64,000 bases of DNA from Aphrocallistes beatrix (lineage: Eukaryota > Porifera > Hexactinellida > Sceptrulophora > Aphrocallistidae). The stretch's first letter is position 1. Each line of letters starts with the position of its first letter. Below are positions 52,377 through 60,800 of the stretch, one piece after another. Below the pieces are notes generated by a model. It had not been told where the DNA came from and made no database searches. It saw only the letters and a list, made by a program, of their open reading frames with translations. The stretch covers positions 1,922,001 to 1,986,000 of the forward strand of contig OY725505.1 of assembly GCA_963281255.1 (NCBI GenBank). Reading direction: 5' to 3'. Made by a program: the position numbers and the translations under genes.

Positions 52377-54291
52377 TTAAGGATTGGAATAAGGATGAGA
52401 TATCTTGGATAGTCTGGTAGGATCACTTTGTGATGAGATCTCAATACGGAATTTGAGATTAGGCCCACGAACAAAATCGGGCAAAACGTAAAATGAATTT
52501 TCGAGTAGCATAACCTTTTTAAGTTTAGATAGCTTTAATATACATCTAGATACGGAGTCGATTACGTTATCATTGAGATAGAGCCTTTCCAGACTCTTGA
52601 GCTCTGAAATTTCATCAGGAACTTCGGAGATTCTGTTATGATTGAGATAGAGAACTTTAAGATTACTCAATTTAAATATCCCATTCGGAATGCAGGTGAA
52701 ACAATTTTCAGAGAGATGGAGATGTTCTAAAGAGACTAGATCTCCGATTTTCTCAGGCAAATCTACTAACTCGTTGCCTGATAGCCACAGGATTCTCAGC
52801 GAAGAGAAGCAATTACACAGCTGTGAGGGGTACACCTTAATGTTGTTGTAATGAAGGTATAATTCCTCTAGATGCGATAATTTGGAAAGAGTGACGTAAT
52901 CAAGATTGTCGAAAAGGTTATTGGATAGCCAGAGAACCTCCAATTCGAAATGATAGGGTAAGTCTATGGGCAGCTCCTTGGCAGAAGAGTAGGAGAGGTC
53001 GATGACCTTCCTTCCTGCTATCGTGAACTCTCTCGTCTGCTGCACGCCTAAGGTTAGCAGTGGGGTGGGGACGTTCAGACTACGCCGCGTGCGATAGGGG
53101 ATGATCTCTGAGACGTGTTTAGCTCTGGTCAGTTTTAACTGCATATCTTTTGGCGGCTTCGTGGGAGCAGGTTTCATTTCTCCCAGCTTGTCCTCACTCA
53201 CTTCACTAAGGTCGCTGTCCCTGTGACTGTCAATGCTGGCATTGTCTTCCACATCTGTAGTGTTAGGAGGCGTAAAAGTGTCACACAAAGCATTCTCAGG
53301 ATCACATTCCTTAGGCTCATCGTCGTATCCAGGACGCAACTTACGTATTAACTGCTCAAAGTTCTTCTGTTGCTGGAGTTTGGGCATGTCCAGCAGGTGG
53401 AATATGTTCACATCCGCGAGGACTGGAGGTATAATGTTATTGGGCTCTGAAATGAAACTGACTACAATCGTGCGTGAGGGTACGTCGTTTATGAAGCTTT
53501 CCAAAGTCCTTAACTTCGGAAGGGAGACCTGCAACTTGTCACAACCATGTTGTTGACAAATATACTGAAAGTATGCTTCAGAAATTATAATTATAAAATA
53601 GTCACAGTCTCTCAACTGCTCCTCAGCCCACGTACTCGTCTTCGACGGCGAGTCTACCAGGTCTACTGTAACGTAGAACTGTGCATCAGTGAGGGCCTGG
53701 GCTAGAATCGAGACGCGAGCTTTCTCATAGTCTACGCGGAACTTTCTCAGATGATCATCCTGATCTGGGATGATGGGAAGGAGAGAAATCGGATCGTGGG
53801 AGTATGATAATAAAATCTTCTTAACGCTGTCACCTGTCTCGAGGTCCCTGTACAAATAAATGTAGAAATAATGATTCAGTGAAGAAACAAATGTGAAATT
53901 AACAGCTTTTATGTATTAAAAGTGCAAGTCATGAAATGTCGTCAGTACGAACGTAATATACTGTCTGTGCCACTTTATATATACAGGAGCTGCACTAAAA
54001 GTATTCAGTTATTTTGAATATATGGTTATTTATATATATTTATATTTACTTACAAGTAGTTCTCCATAATTTCACATCAAAATCCAATAGATCGTTGCCG
54101 GCGTGTAAAATTAGCAGGGTATAAATTTTTTACTTTCTACGGAGTAGTCTAGTCATTACTATTTTTTAGGCAAAATTTTTTTAGACAAACAAACAGATGT
54201 CGAGTTTTAATAATATGTATAAATAGATATACTTAAGCAGAATAATTAAAATCACATACCTGGCTGTTTTAGAACGTTTGTGGATGCTCAT
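52377..54291 (-). CDS. SEFIR/TIR-like domain plus leucine-rich repeats, intracellular
   Basis: Two exons: 54291-54260 (MSIHKRSKTA and part of Arg) and 53847-52377, joined GT..AG, give 500 residues. Residues about 20-175 look like a SEFIR/TIR-type domain: KKILLSYSHD (first strand), then WAEEQLRDCDYFIIIISEAY (helix and hydrophobic strand). A Pro/acidic linker (about 185-285) leads to about seven LRRs of SHOC2-like spacing (LEVLWLSNNLFDNL, LEELYLHYNNIKVYP, LKVLYLNHNRISEVPDEIS). No signal peptide or transmembrane segment, so cytosolic. SEFIR and TIR domains pair with like domains in IL-17R/Toll signalling; which of the two this is needs a profile search. Function not established. Starting from an in-frame ATG in exon 2's upstream extension gives a less likely protein of 492. 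Confidence 0.75.
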
Positions 54292-54564
54292 TCTAGCCTC
54301 TCAACTGATCTAACATTAGGCAGAGAAGTAGATACGTAAATTCAATCTCTCTAAATGATTACGTATAATATATTTTATAATTTCATACGAACTAGGGTGC
54401 GGCCTGCGAAGCCAGTGGTCGGCGGCACTGTTATTTTATGCGACCCAGCATGCATTTACTGACATCTATGGATGGCGGAATAGATTCCAAGTTTGGATAG
54501 ATGGAAAAATGAAAAAAACTATTTCTGAACAACGGAAGAAGTTCAATTAGTTACTAATACTATA

Positions 54565-55507
54565 CAGGCAGCCCTCGCCATTCGCGGTTTCGACTATTCG
54601 CGGAAAATTTTTTGAGTCTTGTTTTGCTATTCGCGACTCGTTCCCTCGACTATTCGCGGTTTTCGTTACTCACTTTAGTAGTTTCATGGGCTACCATAAG
54701 TCCATAACCTTATACTACGTATCTACAATTTAGTACCGTGATATCTTGAGATCGTAATATTTTGAGATATCGTAGCATTCTGAGATTTTGTTTGGCTCAC
54801 TCAAATGACCTTGTGGTTCAATAGGTTTCATTGTGACACTAAATTGTGGCATATGACAAAATTTGATGGCACGCGACACAATTTAGTGGCATGCGACACA
54901 ATTTACTATGGTAAAACCCCATATGGACCATGGATCAATTATATTTTAATAATTTATGGTCCATATGGGGTTTTACATAGTAAATTGTGTCGCATGCCAC
55001 TAAATTGTGTCGCGTGCCATCAAATTTTGTCATATGCCACTATTTAGTGTCACAATGAAACCTATTGAACCACAAGGTCATTTGAGTGAGCAAACAAAAT
55101 CTCAGAATGCTACGATATCTCAAAATATTACGATCTCAAGATATCACGGTACTAAATCATCCATGGTTACTTAATACTAGGATCTCAAGATATCACGATC
55201 TCAGGATATCACGCAACAGTACTAAAGGCTAGACTTTACTATTTAGGTATGGTACATAGGTTTGCTACTAGGGGATCTATATCTTTCATTTATTACTACC
55301 ATTTCACTTGTGCCAGTGTTTGTATCAGTATTACAGCTCAACTATTGAATCAATAACGTATTTAGCAAACTGTATCTAGCGTCGTTTTTATAATCTAGGA
55401 ACGTAAACCCCCACTATTCTCATTGAACTAACGTTTTGCCGTTCGCGATTTTGCCATTCGCGACAATTCTCAGGAACGTAACCTCCGCGAACGGCGAGGG
55501 ATACCTA
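54565..55507. mobile_element. 943-bp pogo/Tigger-like element carrying a palindrome
   Basis: Ends CAGGCAGCCCTCGCC and the complement of TAGGTATCCCTCGCC are inverted partners (12 of 15), followed by ATTCGCGG-type repeats at both ends, and flanked by TA (54563-54564, 55508-55509). This end style is typical of pogo/Tigger elements. No transposase inside; most of the interior is the palindrome at 54729-55155. Confidence 0.65.
54729..55155. repeat. 427-bp near-perfect palindrome inside the pogo-like element
   Basis: Arms 54729-54931 and 54956-55155 (TTAGTACCGTGATATC... and the complement) match almost base for base around a 24-bp centre. The right arm extends further, to ACAGTACTAA at about 55224. 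A solitary arm copy is at 51655-51840, so this is a repeat family of its own. Confidence 0.75.
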
Positions 55508-55866
55508 TACTAAAAACATTAATTGGCCCCGGCGAGGCTATTTTTTTAAAAAATGCAGTTGGTTGGATTTTTTTCATTTTAAAGTTCTGCAAAATTTTTC
55601 GGCCCAGTTCTTCCTGGACGAAATCCTAAAATATTTTCTAAGTTAAAATATTGGTGTGTGTATACATTATATAGTAGTCTATTTAATAGTATAGTTATCC
55701 AAATCCTGAAAGAAAGATGCTGTATTTCGTATCACGTAATTCAATCTTTTCCTCCACACGCTAAATAGAATCCTAGGATCCTGATTTAAAAGAATCTGGT
55801 GTGATTTTTACCGCCCAATACGACAGCCCTGTCAGTGAAATGTCAACTGAACTTCGATCACAGCTC
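55508..55866. other. Non-coding flank of MED11
   Basis: No gene seen. Probably includes the MED11 3' UTR. Confidence 0.4.
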
Positions 55867-56232
55867 TCAATCATCAGCCATGGCTTGGCTCTGCGTCTGC
55901 TCCAGCTTCTCTCTGAGGTAGGCCTCCTTCTCCCGCGTGATGGACAGGTCCTTCTGAGCTCCGTAGATGGACTGCATGTGTGGAGAGGAGGTGCTCACCT
56001 CTCCCAAGTAGTTGATGTGATCTCGGAGACCTCTCTCTATCCCTCGCAGTGTGTCGAATAGCATCGTAGACCTATCATCCACCACTTCCTTCTTGGGATA
56101 GTCCTTGGATAACTCGACGAGAGACTCAGCTGCAAATTCCAACACATTAGCAATGTCTGACTCGATTCTATTGAGCTGCTCTACTCGCTTGGAGGTTGTC
56201 TCTATCGCACTCCCAACGCTCTGAGTTGCCAT
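55867..56232 (-). CDS. MED11: MED11, Mediator head subunit
   Basis: 121 residues, against 117 in human, in one exon. KRVEQLNRIESDIANVLEFA and ESLVELSKDY align with the family's N-terminal helix (ERLRALEDIEREIGAILQNA, ILELSKEK), and LRDHINYLGEVSTSSPHMQS with its second conserved block. MED11 pairs with MED22 in the Mediator head and links to TFIIH. The start is MATQSVGSA at 56232; the frame is open upstream to an earlier ATG (56403), but that would add 57 residues that are not family-like. Confidence 0.85.
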   Translation of the reverse strand: MATQSVGSAIETTSKRVEQLNRIESDIANVLEFAAESLVELSKDYPKKEVVDDRSTMLFDTLRGIERGLRDHINYLGEVSTSSPHMQSIYGAQKDLSITREKEAYLREKLEQTQSQAMADD

Positions 56233-56329
56233 TACGAATAATAGATGGATTGGCACTATGTATTTGAATTCAAAACATATAGCTATAGAATCGAGTATAT
56301 TAGGAATACGTTGGATAATAAATTTGAGA

Positions 56330-57180
56330 TGGACATTTTTGCGTGTTTGTTGGTCCGAATTGATTAAATAATTGGAAAGTCGTAGATATAGGAAAATTGG
56401 CATGAGGTGTCAAATGATGAGTCTACGATTAAGTTCGAATACAGCGGATATCGGTTATAAGAACACCGGTTATAAGAACAATTTATTTGGGAACGGATTC
56501 TTTTCTATTCATTACTATTTAAACAGAACCGGTTATAAGAACATCTAATATCGGTTATAAGAACATTCTACCAATAATTTCTAGAACTATTAGTAGTCAA
56601 GTTATCATTTTTTCATTCATACACATACAATTTTGTAATTTCTGACTCCTGCATCTTCTACCTCGCTTACTTTTTCGAGCTTACTGCTATTTATTAGGTT
56701 AGGCATCAATCTTATAGCCGATAAAAAGAACAAAATATGTTCTTATAACCGACATATCTGACCTCTTATGTCGGTTATAAGAACATATCGGTTATTAGAA
56801 CATTTTTTTCAACTCCCAACGATGTTCTTATAACCGGTTTCCACTGTATCTAATTAGGTGAAATTTTCACATCTTTTCTATACAAAATATATGGCTTCAC
56901 TCTCACAATAGAAATTGTACGACACCACAATAACATTTGTTGTATTAATATTTCAAAGTAATAACTTATATACATATTATAAATTAATTATATTGTGTGG
57001 CAATAAAAAATATTATGTGCATATTTTCACACTTGTATATACATATGCTCACACCTTTTGAGGAATTTGAAAAATATGCTTGAGACTACCTTTCAACGGC
57101 TGACCAGGGGTTTTTAGGGGTGTTGATTCTGAATATCAAATTTTCAAAATTAACAAACATACGAATAGGAATCTCCAAGG
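56330..57180. repeat. Dispersed repeat copy, split by a pogo-like MITE
   Basis: Parallels 14510-15090 (CTACGATTAAGTTCGA, AATTTTCACA, TTTTCTATACAA, later CAACGGCTGACC). It is interrupted at 56442-56846. Confidence 0.6.
56442..56846. mobile_element. 405-bp pogo/Tigger-like MITE
   Basis: Ends CAGCGGATATCGGTTATAAG and the complement of CAGTGGAAACCGGTTATAAG are inverted partners, flanked by TA on both sides. GGTTATAAGAACA recurs several times inside in both orientations. The empty site is visible in the paralogous repeat at 14633-14645. Confidence 0.75.
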
Positions 57181-57214
57181 ATATTCTATTTTGATAGAAC
57201 ACCAAAATATACCA

Positions 57215-57587
57215 TCCTTACTATTAAAACTAGATTAATATTTATTTATATATATACATCTCTGTAACGAATTGATTGAAGAAACTGCCAGGTGCAGAAA
57301 GCTGATTTTTGGCATGTTGTCCTTTGGCTATGGCTCCATTAAGTTCTGACCTCAGACGAAAATGTCAACTCATCATGGACTTATGACGTCATTGTCACCT
57401 TTTGAGAAATTTCAGTTTTTCAACCATAACTCTTTTGTGATTTTTCGTGCGATATCGATTATAACAAGTAGGACAGACGTATTTAGAGATCTTATCTCCC
57501 TTATAATTAATTAATGTGACCCCAGGCGCCTCCGGTAGACACAAGGTGTCCGCCAGCCGCGCAGCGCAAGCAAGCGAAGCGCGCTTG
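57215..57587 (+). mobile_element. Helitron-like element, internally deleted
   Basis: Both ends are present in the + orientation: TCCTTACTATTAAAAC at 57215 after an A, and CGAAGCGCGCTTG at 57587 before a T. The stem-loop (GGTAGACAC/GTGTCCGCC) is kept; the central TGAGTCA block is deleted. Confidence 0.65.
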
Positions 57588-57841
57588 TTTATATAAATCA
57601 CAGATTTGTCATTTGAGCAGATAATATTTAGTGGATCTGTTTTCAGATTATATTGAATTGCCAAAAATAACATTCATTAGCAGAAAATATTGATCACGAT
57701 ACAGATATGTTCGAAAGCACACAAACAAATTATTTATACAAATAAAAATGTTTACACCTGATACTGTCACATATAGATCGGCTTATTCTTCATTAATTGC
57801 AAGTTGGAAGCGGTGCGAGCAGATTGAGTTAGGAAACAAAT

Positions 57842-60800
57842 TCACACGAGAGGAAGGTTAGTGGGAGATCTCGGTGAGGGGATCTTATACTTGATACGGC
57901 GTGATTGTTTGCGGAAGTATAGCCAGTATACCAGTGCGAATATTACCACTAGGCCTAAAGATAGTATAAGCTGTCTAAATGGGACATTTTGAGAAAAGCA
58001 GAAGTATAAGACACTCTCTCCAATATTCAAATTTTCCAGCATTTCTACTTGGAGTTTAAGTGCAAGATAGGACTGTCAAAAGCATTGGCACTAATTGAAC
58101 TAAGAGAAGGTGGATTATATTTTCAGCTACGTAGTTAAAATTAGTAACAATTTCTATCTCCCAGAAATGGGAGTACCGAACTTCTCGGGGCTCGAGCACC
58201 ACTAGAGCGGTTCTACTGTACTTACAAATGGGGAAGATTAGAGGGAGTTTGTAGTTCTTATCCACTTCAGAAGAGAGAATGATCCCCACAGCTAGCTTCT
58301 CCTCTCTCTCCAGCAGGTACTCCTGGATCCCCCTGCCCGTCCCCAGCATGTGCTCTCCTGGGTGCTGGATAGGACGAGGCCGGTTCCAGATTAGCTGACT
58401 ACAAGAATTCAGCTTACGCTTCAAGCCTGGGTTGACGGGACTCAGGATCTAAGGAATAGTTATGAAGAGTTAGATATGTCGATAGACTAGTATATCCTTA
58501 CTATTAAAACTCGATGAATGTGTATTTGTTTATATATATATATATACACGTAGTATATACGTATATATGTAACGAATTGATTGAAGAAATTTGGTGATTT
58601 TTCGTGCGATATCGATTATAACATTAGGACAGACGTATTTAGAGATGTTATCTCCCTTATAATTAATCAATGTGACCCCAGGCGCCGCAGCCGCGTAGCG
58701 CAAGCAAGCAAAGCGCTTGTCCTTACTATTAAAACTCGATTAATGTATATATATCAGGGTTGAAACCGAATAATTGATTATTCGGTGTAACCAAATATTA
58801 TTTGCAAATAATTGATATTTGGTTTGTAACCAAATATCATTATTTGGTATTCGGTTGAGAACCAAATAATTTGGTCAACCGAAAAATTTGGTCAACCGAA
58901 TAATTTGGTCAACCGAATATTTGGCCAAACAAATAATTTGCATGCTTTCTAAACACAATAATCACATGTTCTTACATGAAATGGTCCGAACAAAAATAAA
59001 TATAATTGGCTTACTTATATTTGAATATATTTTTGTATAAATATTTATATAAACATTTATGCAAAAATATAATCAAGTATTATTTGGTTGACCATTATTC
59101 GGTTAACCAAATTATTTGGTCTGACCATTATTCGGTTAAAATGGTATTTGGTTGAAGCGGTTTCAACCTTGATATATATATATATCTGTAACGAATTGAT
59201 TGAAGAAATTGCCAGGGACAGAAGGCTGATTTTTGGCATGTGGGAGTCTTTTGGCTATGGCAAATTATGTAGACATTTTTCAAACCAAATTTTCAAACAC
59301 ATACTTACATCAAATCAAATTAAAGCATAGTAAAACACTCCGAGTCAAATTAAAATGATTTGAAAGTATAGTAGTACGCAGTAGCTTAGCGGGGGAAGCT
59401 CGTGTAAATAAACTTCCGAAAACTCTAATGAAAGCATGAACACTTAAAAATTTAATTTCAAATATCTGATAGTGGAAATTCAGTAAGATGACTTCTAAAA
59501 TGCAAGTTTTGGATTCAAGATTCAAGAATAAAATGGAAATGGTTTCAATTAAAAACTATTTTCAACATTCCCAAAAAGCAAATCGAGAATACTCTCAACT
59601 AAACAAGCATACGCATATCTAGTAAAACCTACTTTTGAGTAAAGGTGAAGGTCACTCTCGGGAGACCTGACAGGAAGAGGGAGATCGGAGGTCCTGGGAG
59701 GTAGTGGCACCCCACTGCTGTCATGAGGAGGAGGCACCAGGTCTGTGACGTTATCTCCCCTCGTAAAGTCTAGCATACGTTTAATTAGCCAGAGACACTC
59801 GGGATGGAAGTCCGTGCTGTCGAAACAGGATGAGTCTCCATAAGCCAAGAGGCGCCCGGATTTCAAGGAAGTGCCTATAAAATGCAGAGTAATAGGATAG
59901 CATTTTAAAATTGACGTGAATGCGTACAGTACATAGAATTGACAGCTTACCTTCCACCAGTGCTAGGATGGGAACGTTAGGTACCTCCTTCACAGTATCT
60001 TGTGTCACCTCTGCTACCTGGTCATGCAGTGAGACTGACAGGATTCTGGCATCAGGAGGAAACCTTGCTAAAGCAGTGCCTGAGAGGTAGGGGAAGTCTC
60101 TAGCCCTCGTCTCCCCATTCAGAGTAACTCCTGGTAGAGTGTAGGTGCCTGCAAATATCTCGTCACTGAACCCTAGTCCGAACGGAAAGAGTAGGTCGTT
60201 GAGGGCAGGGATGTTGGAGCCACCCGTTACCGGTGTCCACCATTGTTGAGTGTTCTCGTCAAAGAATTTTATCCGATCCATTACCTAAGTGAGAGTCTGA
60301 AGTTGAGTTTCTTCTAAAAACATCTCATTGAGACCACATTGACTTGAGTGAAATGTGTATTAGGTAATCAGATATTGTAGCATAGGAATTCATGGCATAG
60401 AAGGTTTCTTGCTCCTACGCGAACTATGAACAAGCATTCAGTCATTTATTATGCAGAAGGAGAATATACTCTCGTATTGGCATTGCTTTCATAATATTAT
60501 ACCTGAACTAAAATTAACCACCAATTCGTCACCTGTAGCTAAATATGGCTCAATTTCTACTACTGGTATTTGTTATCAGTAATTAATAATTTATAGACTC
60601 CAGATGTTCACAAGGTGCATATAAAAGTAACATTATTTCAGCATAATGATTAATATGTCTATTGGCTTAAATATAAATGACTACACTATAATTCCTATCA
60701 CATGATATAATTTACATTGACTAATAAGGACGAGAAGACACTGTAATATTAATAACCAGAGCAAAGAGTAGGAATGGCATGCTATACGAGTGAGTCAGAT

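Noticed and set aside
53233..53556. 107-codon plus-strand frame
   Set aside because: Antisense to the SEFIR/LRR gene; no motif.
55801..56061. 86-codon plus-strand frame
   Set aside because: Antisense to MED11, which has clear family homology.
57395..57673. 92-codon minus-strand frame
   Set aside because: Falls largely in the Helitron-like copy at 57215-57587; no domain.
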